Part shown: in pieces, positions 36,533 to 45,054 of the stretch
Layout of the letters: every line of letters begins with the position of its first letter
How positions within the stretch are numbered: the first letter of the stretch is position 1
From: Methylibium rhizosphaerae
GTDB lineage: Bacteria > Pseudomonadota > Gammaproteobacteria > Burkholderiales > Burkholderiaceae_C
Length of the DNA: 64,000 bases
Direction: 5' to 3'
Assembly: GCF_006386545.1 (NCBI RefSeq)
Contig: NZ_SWAR01000034.1
Location: 1-64,000 of the forward strand
Program-made: the position numbers and the translations under genes
The notes under the pieces: generated by a model
Seen by the model: the letters and a program-made list of their open reading frames with translations, nothing else
The model's database searches: none
Told to the model about the DNA's origin: nothing

Positions 36533-36654
36533 GCGCAAACCCTGTAGGCAGATGCCGACGACTGCGCGGGCATTGCGCCTGTAGCGGCGCCATGAAGCGC
36601 GCGCGAATCTTGTGTGGCAGCGAATGCTGCCCCCAACACCCACAGGAGTCGCAC

Positions 36655-37218
36655 ATGGCCCAGAGCAAGAACCCCGCGTCGCAGGACGCCATCGCCCTGC
36701 TGAAGGCCGACCACGCGCAGGTCGACAAGCTGTTCAAGCAGTACGACAAGCTGGCCGAAGAAGGCAGCGCCGAAGAGAAGAGCGCACTGGCGCAGCAGAT
36801 CTGCACCGAGCTCACGGTGCATGCGCAGATCGAGGAAGAGATCTTCTACACCGCCGCTCGCGAGGCGATGGACGATCAGGACCTGCTCGACGAGGCCGAG
36901 GTCGAGCACGCCAGCGCCAAGGAGCTCATCGCGCAGATCTCGAGCATGCAGCCCGACGAGCCGCTGTACGACGCCAAGGTGAAGGTGCTTGGCGAATACG
37001 TGCGGCACCACGTGAAGGAAGAGCAGGACGAGCTGTTCCCGAAGGTGAAGAAGACCGACCTCGATCTCGACGCCCTGGGCGAGCAGCTGGCCGAACGCAA
37101 GCAGCAGCTGATGGGCGAGTACGGCGAGATGCTGGAAGGCGATGCCGCCCTGGCCTCGCGGCAGCAGAAGGTGGCGGGAAGCAGCGTCCGGCGCGCCGCC
37201 TCGCAGTCACGCCACTGA
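36655..37218 (+). CDS. Hemerythrin-like HHE-domain protein
   Basis: The 187-aa protein has the four-helix hemerythrin fold. Iron ligands are visible in ALLKADHAQVDKLFKQYD, TELTVHAQIEEEIFY, EVEHASAKELI and YVRHHVKEEQDELFPKV. Such proteins bind a di-iron centre and serve in oxygen or nitric-oxide sensing, storage or stress repair. AGGAG precedes ATG 36655. It lies 122 bp after ppx and may be a separate unit. A charged C-terminal tail (KVAGSSVRRAASQSRH) follows the domain. Confidence 0.9.
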   Translation: MAQSKNPASQDAIALLKADHAQVDKLFKQYDKLAEEGSAEEKSALAQQICTELTVHAQIEEEIFYTAAREAMDDQDLLDEAEVEHASAKELIAQISSMQPDEPLYDAKVKVLGEYVRHHVKEEQDELFPKVKKTDLDLDALGEQLAERKQQLMGEYGEMLEGDAALASRQQKVAGSSVRRAASQSRH

Positions 37219-37234
37219 GCGGCGCGCTTGCCTG

Positions 37235-37696
37235 CTACAGCAGGTCCGGTCCCTGTACGGCCTGCAGCACGACCTGCGGCGCGTCACCGCGCAGGCGGTG
37301 ACGCAGCCACCAGACGGCGCTCTTCTTGATGGGCCAGTAGATCTCGCTGCCCGTCATCACCCGGCCCGCGGTCAGCCCGAGGGTCGGCTGGTGGCCCACC
37401 ACGAGCACCGGCTCGGTCGCGTCGGGCCAGCGCACCGCCTTCAGCAGCGCCTCCACGCCGCCGTCGGGCGCCAGCGCGGCAACGGTCTTGAAGGGCCGCT
37501 CCAGCGCCTGCGCAGTCTGCTGCGCGCGCAGCGCCGGGCTCACCAGGATGCGGGTCGATTCGGCCAGGCGCTGGTTCAGCCATTCGGCCATGCGCTGGGC
37601 CTGGCGCTCGCCCTTGGTGGTTAGTGCACGCTCCAGGTCGTTCTGCCCTTCGCGGATCACGTGGGCTTCTGCATGGCGCCACAGGATCAGATCCAC
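37235..37696 (-). CDS. sixA: Phosphohistidine phosphatase SixA
   Basis: A 153-aa histidine phosphatase of the RHG family that removes phosphate from phosphohistidine, in E. coli on the nitrogen phosphotransferase system. The catalytic His8 lies in LILWRHAEAHV. The second arginine is in SPALRAQQTA and the second catalytic His in VVGHQPTLG. It starts 19 bp downstream of the ppk1 stop on the same strand and is probably co-transcribed. PPK1 also works through a phosphohistidine, but a functional link is speculative. Confidence 0.92.
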   Translation of the reverse strand: MDLILWRHAEAHVIREGQNDLERALTTKGERQAQRMAEWLNQRLAESTRILVSPALRAQQTAQALERPFKTVAALAPDGGVEALLKAVRWPDATEPVLVVGHQPTLGLTAGRVMTGSEIYWPIKKSAVWWLRHRLRGDAPQVVLQAVQGPDLL

Positions 37697-37715
37697 GACC
37701 GGGCTCCTTCTTCCT

Positions 37716-39782
37716 TCAGCGGCTGAAGCGCGTCATCAACGCATGCTGGGCGCTCACTCCTTGTGTGCCCACACGCAGGTAGCTGCCGTCGGACTGCTGC
37801 AGCCAGGCGTCGCGGCCGTCGTGCAGATAGGGCACGAGGCATTCGTCGATGACCCGCTGCCGCAACGCCGCATCGCGCACCGGCCACGCGATCTCGATGC
37901 GGCGGAACATGTTGCGGCTCATCCAGTCGGCGCTCGACAGGTACAGCGCTTCGTCGTCCTCGCCGGCACCCCAGCGGAAGTACATGATGCGCGAATGCTC
38001 GAGGAAGCGGCCGATCACCGAGCGCACCCGCACACGCTCCGTGAGACCCTTCACCGAAGGCGGCAGCATGCAGGCCCCGCGCACGATGAGGTCGACGTTG
38101 GCGCCGGCCTGTGCCGCCGCCACCAGCGCCTTGATGAGCACCTCGTCGGTCAGCGCATTCAGCTTGGCCACTATCCGTGCCGGCTTGCCGGCATTGGCCG
38201 CCTGCTCCACCCGTTCGATGAGAGTGCACATCTGGCGGTGCAGGCTGAACGGCGCCAGCAGCAGCTGCCGCGGCGCCCGGTGCCTGGTGAGGCTGGCCAG
38301 CTGCTGGAACACCGTGTCGGCATCGGCCGTGAGCTCGGGATCGGCGCTGAGGTAGCCCACGTCGGTATAGAACAGCGCCGTCTTGGGGTTGTAGTTGCCG
38401 GTGGACAGGTGCACGTACCGGCGCAGGCGGCCTTCTTCGCGCCGCGTGATGAGCAGCAGCTTGGCATGCGTCTTCAGGCCGACGATGCCGTACACCACCT
38501 GTGCGCCCACCGCTTCGAGCCGCTCGGCCCAGTTGATGTTGGCCTCTTCGTCGAAGCGCGCCTTCAGCTCCACCACCGCCATGACTTCCTTGCCGCGGCG
38601 GGCGGCCTCGAGCAGCAGGTCCATCAGCACCGACTCGCTGCCGGTGCGGTAGATGGTCTGCTTGATGGCCAGCACCTCGGGGTCGGCCACCGCTTCACGC
38701 AGCAGCTGCACCACGGGGTCGAAGCTTTCGAACGGGTGGTGCAGCAGCACATCGCCGCGGCGCAGCCGCTCGAACATCGACATGCCCTCCCGCGGCAGGC
38801 TCTGCGGCCAGGCCGGCTCGTACGGCGTGAAGCGCAGCTGCGGCGCCTCGGCCTGGTCGATCAGCTGGTTGAGCCGCACCAGGTTGACCGGCCCGTTCAC
38901 GCGGTACAAGGCCGCCTGCGGCAAGCCGAACTGCTGCAGCAGGAACTCGCTCAGCTCGCTCGGGCAGGTGTTCACCACTTCCAGGCGGATGGCCTGGCCG
39001 AAATGCCGGGTCGACAACGACGAGCGCAGCGCCTGGCGAAGGTTGGTCACGTCCTCTTCGTCGACGTCGAGGTCGGAGTCGCGCGTGACGCGGAACTGCG
39101 AAAAGGCTTCGACGCTGCGGCCGGGAAACAGCTCTTCGAGGTGGGCGCGGATCACACTGGACAGCAGCACGAAGGCCTGCGTGCCGGGCTCCACCAGCTT
39201 TTCGGGCAGGCGGATCACGCGCGGCAGCACGCGCGGAACCTTCACGATGGCGATCGAGTTGTCGCGCCCGAACGCGTCTCGCCCGCCCAGCTTGGCGATG
39301 AAGTTCAGCGACTTGTTGGCCACCAGCGGAAACGGATGAGCAGGATCGAGCCCCACCGGCACCAGCAACGGGCGCACCTGCTTCTGGAAGAACTGGTCGA
39401 CCCAGCGGCGTTGGGCTTCGTCGCGTTCGGCATGGTTGACGATGCAGATGCCCTCGCGCTTGAGCGCCGGCATCACCTCGTCGTTGAAGGTGGCGTACTG
39501 GTCGTCGATGAGCTGGTGGGCCGCGGCGGCCACTTCAGCCAGCTCACGGGTCGTGATGGCCGAAGTGGGCAGGCGCGAGGCCTCCAGGTAGTCGGCAAAC
39601 CGAACCTCGAAGAACTCGTCGAGGTTGGACGACACGATGCAGATGTAGCGCAGCCGCTCCAGCAACGGCACGTCTTCGCGACGAGCCTGCGCGAGCACCC
39701 GGCGGTTGAATTCCAGGATCGCCCGCTCACGGTTGAGCAAGGTCAGGCCGGTCGTCGCCGGTGCTTTCACTTCGGCATCCAT
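37716..39782 (-). CDS. ppk1: Polyphosphate kinase 1
   Basis: Polymerises the gamma-phosphate of ATP into polyphosphate. The 688-aa protein has all four PPK1 domains. The N-terminal domain contains CIVSSNLDEFFEVR. The autophosphorylated histidine is in LKTHAKLLLITRR, with the second conserved histidine in LEHSRIMYFRWG. The start at 39782 lacks a clear ribosome-binding site. It lies 9 bp after the glycosyltransferase stop and 12 bp after three PhoB-like repeats, so phosphate-controlled transcription can begin here as well as upstream. sixA follows 19 bp downstream. Confidence 0.96.
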   Translation of the reverse strand: MDAEVKAPATTGLTLLNRERAILEFNRRVLAQARREDVPLLERLRYICIVSSNLDEFFEVRFADYLEASRLPTSAITTRELAEVAAAAHQLIDDQYATFNDEVMPALKREGICIVNHAERDEAQRRWVDQFFQKQVRPLLVPVGLDPAHPFPLVANKSLNFIAKLGGRDAFGRDNSIAIVKVPRVLPRVIRLPEKLVEPGTQAFVLLSSVIRAHLEELFPGRSVEAFSQFRVTRDSDLDVDEEDVTNLRQALRSSLSTRHFGQAIRLEVVNTCPSELSEFLLQQFGLPQAALYRVNGPVNLVRLNQLIDQAEAPQLRFTPYEPAWPQSLPREGMSMFERLRRGDVLLHHPFESFDPVVQLLREAVADPEVLAIKQTIYRTGSESVLMDLLLEAARRGKEVMAVVELKARFDEEANINWAERLEAVGAQVVYGIVGLKTHAKLLLITRREEGRLRRYVHLSTGNYNPKTALFYTDVGYLSADPELTADADTVFQQLASLTRHRAPRQLLLAPFSLHRQMCTLIERVEQAANAGKPARIVAKLNALTDEVLIKALVAAAQAGANVDLIVRGACMLPPSVKGLTERVRVRSVIGRFLEHSRIMYFRWGAGEDDEALYLSSADWMSRNMFRRIEIAWPVRDAALRQRVIDECLVPYLHDGRDAWLQQSDGSYLRVGTQGVSAQHALMTRFSR

Positions 39783-39791
39783 GAATTCAGT

Positions 39792-40841
39792 TTATGACGG
39801 TTCGGCGACAGATTCGTGACAGCGCTCGGGTGCCTGCAATAGCCGCCGGGTTGGCACCAGATGGCCCAGGAACTGCTCACAGACGCTGCTCCAGTCGAAA
39901 CACTCGGCCCTGGCTCGTGCCCGGTCCCGAGGGACTTCCAGCGCCTTGAGCGAGGCGACGCGGAGGTCGTCGTGGAGCACGCCGCCGTCGCTCCTGCCCA
40001 CCACGTCGAGCGGCCCGTCGACGGGGAACGCGGCCACCGGGGTGCCGCAGGCCATGGCTTCCAGCATCACGAGGCCGAAGGTCTCGGAGTGGCTGGGGAA
40101 GGTGAAGACGTCGGCGGCGCTGTAGATGGACGGCAGCTCGGCGCGCGGCACCACCCCCCGCCACACCACCTGGGGAAACCTGCGCTGCAGGTCGGGCAGC
40201 AGCGGCCCGACGCCGTACACCACCTTGCTGCCGGGCAGGTCGAGCTGCAGGAAGGCCTCGAGGTTCTTTTCGTAGGACACACGGCCCACGTACAGGAACA
40301 CCGGGCGAGGCAGGCCCAGGTCGGCCCCCGGGACGGGCTGGAACAGGCCCAGGTCCACCCCGTGAGACCAGGCCCGAAGCCGGGAGAACCGCTGGGCCTG
40401 AAGCTGCCTCAGCATGCCGTCGGTCGGCACCATGACACCCGACGACGGCGCATGGAAACGCCGGAACCAGGCATAGCCCCACGACTCCGGAATGTGCAGC
40501 GCCTTCGACAGGATGTACGGAAAGCGGGTGTGGAAGGCGGTCGTGAAGGCCAGTCCCTGCTTCAGGCAGAAGCTGCGCGCCGCGCCGCCCAGCGGACCTT
40601 CGGTGGCGATGTGGATCGCCTCGGGCGCAAAGGCGGTCAGGCGGCGGGCGACTTCACGCCCCGGCCGCCAGGCCAGCTCGATCTCCCGGTAGCCGGGGCA
40701 CGGGAAGCGGCGGAAGCCGGACGGCTCGATCACCTCGACCTCGTGGCCGCGCTGCTGCAGGCCGCCGACCAGTTCGACCAGGGTGGTCACGACACCGTTG
40801 ACCTGCGGTTTCCAGGCATCGGTGACCAGCGCGATCTTCAT
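39792..40841 (-). CDS. GT4-family glycosyltransferase, probable Agt-type glycolipid synthase
   Basis: A 349-aa GT-B fold enzyme. The N-terminus MKIALVTDAWKPQVNGVVTT is typical of GT4 lipid glycosyltransferases. The nucleotide-sugar half has GRVSYEKNLEAFL and the E-x7-E-like signature SHSETFGLVMLEAMACGTP (about 245-263). Its ATG overlaps the stop of the PlcP-like gene. PlcP-Agt pairs convert phospholipid-derived diacylglycerol to glycosyl- or glucuronosyl-diacylglycerol under phosphate starvation, which I infer here. The last codons (CHESVAEPS) are encoded by the PhoB repeats of ppk1. A mannosyltransferase role is the alternative. Confidence 0.78.
   Translation of the reverse strand: MKIALVTDAWKPQVNGVVTTLVELVGGLQQRGHEVEVIEPSGFRRFPCPGYREIELAWRPGREVARRLTAFAPEAIHIATEGPLGGAARSFCLKQGLAFTTAFHTRFPYILSKALHIPESWGYAWFRRFHAPSSGVMVPTDGMLRQLQAQRFSRLRAWSHGVDLGLFQPVPGADLGLPRPVFLYVGRVSYEKNLEAFLQLDLPGSKVVYGVGPLLPDLQRRFPQVVWRGVVPRAELPSIYSAADVFTFPSHSETFGLVMLEAMACGTPVAAFPVDGPLDVVGRSDGGVLHDDLRVASLKALEVPRDRARARAECFDWSSVCEQFLGHLVPTRRLLQAPERCHESVAEPS
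39794..39822 (-). promoter_or_regulatory. PhoB box cluster for ppk1, inside the end of the glycosyltransferase gene
   Basis: On the minus strand CTGTCAC, CTGTCGC and CCGTCAT follow one another at exact 11-bp spacing (39822-39816, 39811-39805, 39800-39794), separated by GAAT and CGAA. This matches the Pho-box rule CTGTCAT-N4-CTGTCAT. CATAAA at 39796-39791 could serve as -10, giving a nearly leaderless ppk1 mRNA. Confidence 0.78.
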
Positions 40842-41791
40842 CGGGAATGCTCCGCCATCGCCGCCAGCCGTTGCGGCGCCGGCTCCTCTTCGAGGCCGGC
40901 CTTGCGGCGCCGCGCGGCCGAAGCACGGTCGCTCCAGTCGAGGATCTCCAGCCGGCCGTCCTGGTGCTCCACCAGCGCGGTGAGGCTTTCGACCCAGTCA
41001 CCGTCGTTGGCGTAGAGCACGCCGTCGATGTCGCGCAGTTCGGCATGGTGGATGTGGCCGCACACCACCCCCTGCACGCCGCGCTTGCGCGCCTCGCGTG
41101 CGACCGCCATCTCGAAGTCGCCGATGAAGCTGACCGCACGCTTGACCTTGAGCTTCAGGTATTTCGACAGCGACCAGTACGGCAGCCCGAGCCGGGCGCG
41201 CAGCGAATTGAAGTGCCGATTGAGCTTGAGGGTGAACTCGTACAGCGAGTCGCCCACATAGGCCAGCCACTTGGCGCACTGGATCACGCCGTCGAACAGG
41301 TCGCCGTGGGTGATCCACAGCTTGCGGCCGTCGGCCGTCTCGTGGATCCAGTCCTCGGCCACCTCGATGCCGCCGAAGTTGTGGTCGAGGTACTTGCGCG
41401 CGAACTCGTCGTGGTTGCCGGGGATGAACACCACCCGCGTGCCCTTGCGGGCCTTGCGCAGCAGCTTCTGCACCACGTCGTTGTGGGCCTGCGGCCAGTA
41501 CCAGCTGCGGCGCAGCTGCCAGCCGTCGATGATGTCGCCCACCAGGAAGAGGTGTTCGCTCTCGACATGCTTCAGGAAGTCGAGCAGCGCATGCGCCTGG
41601 CAGCCGGGCGTGCCGAGGTGCACGTCGGAGATCCACACGCTGCGATAGCGTTGGCCTCCGGACTCGGGCCTGTCGTCGGACGCCGCCTCGTCAGTGACCG
41701 GCCACGCCACGCCGGGAGCCTGCAGAGCTGCCGCGCCGTGGCCGGCCCAGCCGCTCCATGCCCGCTTCACGATCGAAGGAGTCCATCGCAT
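40838..41791 (-). CDS. plcP: PlcP-like metallophosphoesterase (LpxH-related), probable Pho-type phospholipase C
   Basis: A 317-aa calcineurin-like phosphoesterase. Metal-site motifs in order are WISDVHLG (D56, H58), VGDIIDGW, IPGNHDEF, THGDLFD and CGHIHHAELRD. Annotation pipelines often call such proteins UDP-2,3-diacylglucosamine diphosphatase. The stretches RRSWYWPQAHNDVVQKLLRK and NDGDWVESLTALVEH resemble rhizobial PlcP, which hydrolyses phospholipids to diacylglycerol during phosphate limitation. The 4-bp overlap with a GT4 gene and Pho-box-like repeats support PlcP over LpxH. About 48 N-terminal residues precede the domain; a later GTG (41710) is an alternative start. Confidence 0.75.
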   Translation of the reverse strand: MRWTPSIVKRAWSGWAGHGAAALQAPGVAWPVTDEAASDDRPESGGQRYRSVWISDVHLGTPGCQAHALLDFLKHVESEHLFLVGDIIDGWQLRRSWYWPQAHNDVVQKLLRKARKGTRVVFIPGNHDEFARKYLDHNFGGIEVAEDWIHETADGRKLWITHGDLFDGVIQCAKWLAYVGDSLYEFTLKLNRHFNSLRARLGLPYWSLSKYLKLKVKRAVSFIGDFEMAVAREARKRGVQGVVCGHIHHAELRDIDGVLYANDGDWVESLTALVEHQDGRLEILDWSDRASAARRRKAGLEEEPAPQRLAAMAEHSR

Positions 41792-41837
41792 GGACCCGCA
41801 TCGTTGCGCTGCAGCATGACGCCGCAGCGTCCGGCGG

Positions 41838-41855
41838 ATGAAGCTTTGGTGACAG
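41838..41855 (-). promoter_or_regulatory. Weak PhoB box upstream of plcP
   Basis: CTGTCAC-CAAA-GCTTCAT on the minus strand has a near-perfect first half-site and a second with only the TCAT end conserved. It sits in the 68-bp polA-plcP gap, 46 bp before the start. No good -10 follows, so confidence is limited. Confidence 0.4.
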
Positions 41856-41859
41856 GCCC

Positions 41860-44655
41860 TCAGTGCGCCTCGTCCCAGTTCGGACCGAACCCGATCTCGG
41901 CCACCAGCGGCACATTCAGCTGCGCCACCGAAGCCATCACCTTGGGCACCTCGGTCCTGATCCAGTCGATCTCGGACTCCGGCACCTCGAACACCAGTTC
42001 GTCGTGCACCTGCATCACGATCAGCGACTGCCTGCCCGCGGCGTCGAGCGCCTCCTGCACCGCGATCATCGCGAGCTTGATGAGGTCGGCCGCCGTGCCC
42101 TGCATCGGCGCGTTGATCGCCTGCCGCTCGGCGCCGCTGCGGCGCGGGCCGTTGGGGCTGTTGATCTCGGGCAGGTAGATGCGCCGGCCGAACAGCGTCT
42201 CGACATAGCCCTTGTCCTTGGCCGCAACGCGGGTCTCGTCCATGTAGCGCTTCACGCCGGCGAAGCGCGCGAAGTAGCGCTCGATGTAGTCGCGGGCCGC
42301 CTTGGTCTCGATGCCCAGGCTCGAGGCCAGCCCGAAGGCGCCCATGCCGTAGATCAGGCCGAAGTTGATGGTCTTCGCATAGCGCCGCTGCTCGGCGCTC
42401 ACCTCGTCGGGAGGCGTGCCGAACACTTCGCTCGCGGTGGCGCGGTGAACGTCCATGCCTTCGCTGAAGGCGCGCAGCAGGCCGGGATCCCCGGAGATGT
42501 GCGCCATGATGCGCAGCTCGATCTGGGAATAGTCGGCCGATGCGATCACGCGGCCCGGCGGCGCGATGAAGGCTTCACGCACGCGCCGGCCCTCCGGCGT
42601 GCGGATCGGGATGTTCTGCAGGTTGGGGTCGTTGCTCGAGAGGCGCCCCGTCACCGCCACCGCCTGGCCGTAGCTGGTGTGCACGCGCCCGGTCTGGGGG
42701 TTCACCATCAGCGGCAGCTTGTCGGTGTAGGTGCCCTTCAGCTTCGACAGGCTGCGGTGCTCGAGGATCTTGGCCGGCAGCGGAAAGTCCGCCGCCAGCT
42801 TCTCGAGCACCTCTTCGTCGGTGGAAGGCGTGCCGCTGGCCGTCTTCTTGACCACCGGCAGCTGCAGCTTGCCGAACAGGATCTCGCCGATCTGCTTGGG
42901 GCTGCCCAGGTTGAAGGGCTGGCCCGCCAGCTCGTGCGCCTCGCGCTCGAGGGCCATCATCCGCTGCGCCAGCTCCTGGCTCTGCCGCTGCAGCAGCGCG
43001 GCATCGATCAGCACGCCATTGCGCTCGATGCGCAGCAGCCGTTCCGAGATCGGCATCTCGATCTGCTCGTACACGTACCGCAGGCCGGCCTGCGCCTCGA
43101 GCTGAGGCCACAGCGCACGGTGCACGTCCAGCGTCATGTCGCTGTCCTCGCCGGAATACTGCGTGGCGCATTCCACCGTGACCTGCGCGAACGGGATCTG
43201 GTTGACGCCCTTGCCGCACACCTCTTCGTAGCTCAGGCCGCTGCGGCCCACATGGCGCTGCGCCAGGCTCTCGAGGCCGTGCGGCCGGTGGGCCTCGAGC
43301 ACGTAGCTCTGCAGCATGGTGTCGTGCCTGTAGCCGCGCACGGTGATGCCGTGGTTGGCGAACACGTGCGCGTCGTACTTGATGTGCTGGCCCACCTTGT
43401 GGCGGGAGGCGTCCTCGAGCCACGGCTTGAGCCGGGCCAGCACGTCGTCCAGCGGCAGTTGCGCCGGCGCATCCGGGTAGGTGTGCGCGAGCGGGATGTA
43501 GCAGCCGGTACCGGTCTGCGTGCTGAACGACAGCCCGATGATGCGGGCGCGCATCGGGTCGAGCGAATCGGTTTCGGTGTCCAGCGCCACCAGCTCCGCC
43601 GCCTGCAGCTTTTCGAGCCAGGCGTCGAACGCTTCCTGCGTGAGCACCGTGTCGTAGTGCTTGTTCGCGATCGCCGGCGGCACATGGGTGGGCGCATCGT
43701 CGAACAGCGACTCCTGGGCCGGCCGGTTCGGCGCGGGCGCAGCGGCGGCAGGCGCGGGCGAGGAAGCGCCTCCGAGCGCGTCCTCCATCTCCTTCTTCCA
43801 GGTGCGAAAACCGTACTGCGTGTAGAAGTCCAGCAGCGCCGGGCGGTCGGCCTCGCGCCAGCCCAGGTCGTCGAGCTTGGGGAAACCGGGAATGTGCTCG
43901 GCCATGTCGCAGTCCGACTTGATGGTCACCAGCCTGCGCGTAGTGGGCAGCCAGTCGAGCGCGCGCCGCAGGTTCTCTCCCACCGCTCCCTTCACGCCGG
44001 CCGCCGCGGCCATCACGCCTTCGAGCGAGCCGTGTTCGGTGAGCAGCTTCACCGCCGTCTTGGGGCCGACCTTGTCCACCCCCGGCACGTTGTCGACCGC
44101 ATCGCCCACCAGCGTGAGGTAGTCGACGATGCGCTCCGGCGGCACGCCGAACTTCTCCTTCACGCCGTTGATGTCGAGCGACTCGTTGCTCATCGTGTTG
44201 ATGAGCACCACCTGCTCGTTCACCAGCTGCGCCATGTCCTTGTCGCCGGTGGAGATGATGACCCGCTGGCCGGCCGCCGAGGCCAGGCATGACAGCGTGC
44301 CGATGACGTCGTCCGCCTCGATGCCCGGCACCTCGAGCACCGGCCAGCCGAGCAGGCGCACCACCTTGTGGATCGGCTCGATCTGCTGCGCGAGCGCCTC
44401 CGGCATGGGGGCCCGATTCGCCTTGTATTCGGGGTACCAGTCGTCGCGGAATGTCTTGCCCTTGGCATCGAACACGCAAGCCGCATGCTGGGCCGGGAAC
44501 TGCTCGCGCAGCTTGCGCAGCATGTTGATGATCCCGTAGATGGCACCGGTGGGCTCGTTGGCCGCGTTGCGCAGGTCAGGCATCGCATGGAAGGCCCGGT
44601 ACAGGTAGCTGGAACCATCCACCAGCAGCAGGGTCGATTCAGCAGGAGTATTCAT
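41860..44655 (-). CDS. polA: DNA polymerase I
   Basis: Removes RNA primers and fills repair gaps. The 931-aa protein has the full three-domain form. A 5'-3' exonuclease begins LLVDGSSYLYRAFHAMPDL. The 3'-5' proofreading domain keeps the catalytic acids (ALDTETDSLDP, about 356-366). The polymerase domain has SADYSQIELRIMAHISGD, RRYAKTINFGLIYGMGAFGL and MQVHDELVFEVPE. It diverges from the DUF2782-thrB genes (51 bp between starts), a common Burkholderiales arrangement. Confidence 0.97.
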   Translation of the reverse strand: MNTPAESTLLLVDGSSYLYRAFHAMPDLRNAANEPTGAIYGIINMLRKLREQFPAQHAACVFDAKGKTFRDDWYPEYKANRAPMPEALAQQIEPIHKVVRLLGWPVLEVPGIEADDVIGTLSCLASAAGQRVIISTGDKDMAQLVNEQVVLINTMSNESLDINGVKEKFGVPPERIVDYLTLVGDAVDNVPGVDKVGPKTAVKLLTEHGSLEGVMAAAAGVKGAVGENLRRALDWLPTTRRLVTIKSDCDMAEHIPGFPKLDDLGWREADRPALLDFYTQYGFRTWKKEMEDALGGASSPAPAAAAPAPNRPAQESLFDDAPTHVPPAIANKHYDTVLTQEAFDAWLEKLQAAELVALDTETDSLDPMRARIIGLSFSTQTGTGCYIPLAHTYPDAPAQLPLDDVLARLKPWLEDASRHKVGQHIKYDAHVFANHGITVRGYRHDTMLQSYVLEAHRPHGLESLAQRHVGRSGLSYEEVCGKGVNQIPFAQVTVECATQYSGEDSDMTLDVHRALWPQLEAQAGLRYVYEQIEMPISERLLRIERNGVLIDAALLQRQSQELAQRMMALEREAHELAGQPFNLGSPKQIGEILFGKLQLPVVKKTASGTPSTDEEVLEKLAADFPLPAKILEHRSLSKLKGTYTDKLPLMVNPQTGRVHTSYGQAVAVTGRLSSNDPNLQNIPIRTPEGRRVREAFIAPPGRVIASADYSQIELRIMAHISGDPGLLRAFSEGMDVHRATASEVFGTPPDEVSAEQRRYAKTINFGLIYGMGAFGLASSLGIETKAARDYIERYFARFAGVKRYMDETRVAAKDKGYVETLFGRRIYLPEINSPNGPRRSGAERQAINAPMQGTAADLIKLAMIAVQEALDAAGRQSLIVMQVHDELVFEVPESEIDWIRTEVPKVMASVAQLNVPLVAEIGFGPNWDEAH

Positions 44656-44706
44656 CCGCCGGATTGTGCCCGCCGAGGTGTAAGCCCGCGCCTACAATCG
44701 TTTTCC

Positions 44707-45042
44707 ATGAGCCCACGCACTTTCGCCCTCCAGATCGTCGGCGGCCTGGCTTTGTCCGGGGCTGCGGCGCTGCTGCCCGCCTGGGCCCAGCAGCCGGCCG
44801 CGGCCAGCCCCGCGGCGACGCTGCCCAACGAGCCCGCCGTGCAGCACACGAAGATCGAGGACGAAGGTTCGCGGGTCGAGGAAGTCAGGATCCGCGGCGA
44901 GGTGCGGCGCATCACCGTCACGCCCAAGGTTGGCACCACGGTTCCCTACGAGGTGCTGCCGGCGGAAGGCTCGCGCGACCTGAGCCAGAGCGGCAGCCGC
45001 GGCGTGGCCGGCCAGCGCGTCTGGCACATCCTCACGTTCTAG
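44707..45042 (+). CDS. DUF2782-domain exported protein
   Basis: The 111-aa protein has a signal peptide (about 1-27, ALLPAWAQQ). The mature part has the DUF2782 core (VRIRGEVRRITVTPK, then YEVLPAEGSRDLS) and ends RVWHILTF. Function is unknown; the gene is almost always beside polA and thrB in this order. A TACAAT box (44693-44698) lies only 8 bases before the ATG and no ribosome-binding site is seen, which may mean a very short leader. Confidence 0.9.
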   Translation: MSPRTFALQIVGGLALSGAAALLPAWAQQPAAASPAATLPNEPAVQHTKIEDEGSRVEEVRIRGEVRRITVTPKVGTTVPYEVLPAEGSRDLSQSGSRGVAGQRVWHILTF

Positions 45043-45054
45043 GCCGCCGGCACC

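Noticed and set aside
39792-40841. Glycosyltransferase considered as the missing SenB selenosugar synthase
   Set aside because: It lies 30 kb from selD, overlaps a PlcP-like gene and has GT4 lipid-glycosyltransferase features, so the lipid-remodelling reading fits better.
40838-41791. Phosphoesterase considered as the housekeeping lipid A enzyme LpxH
   Set aside because: Length (317 aa), PlcP-like stretches, overlap with a GT4 gene and Pho-type repeats argue otherwise, though this is not excluded without a family tree.
41863-44292. 809-aa plus-strand frame opposite polA
   Set aside because: Antisense shadow of polA without any recognisable motif.
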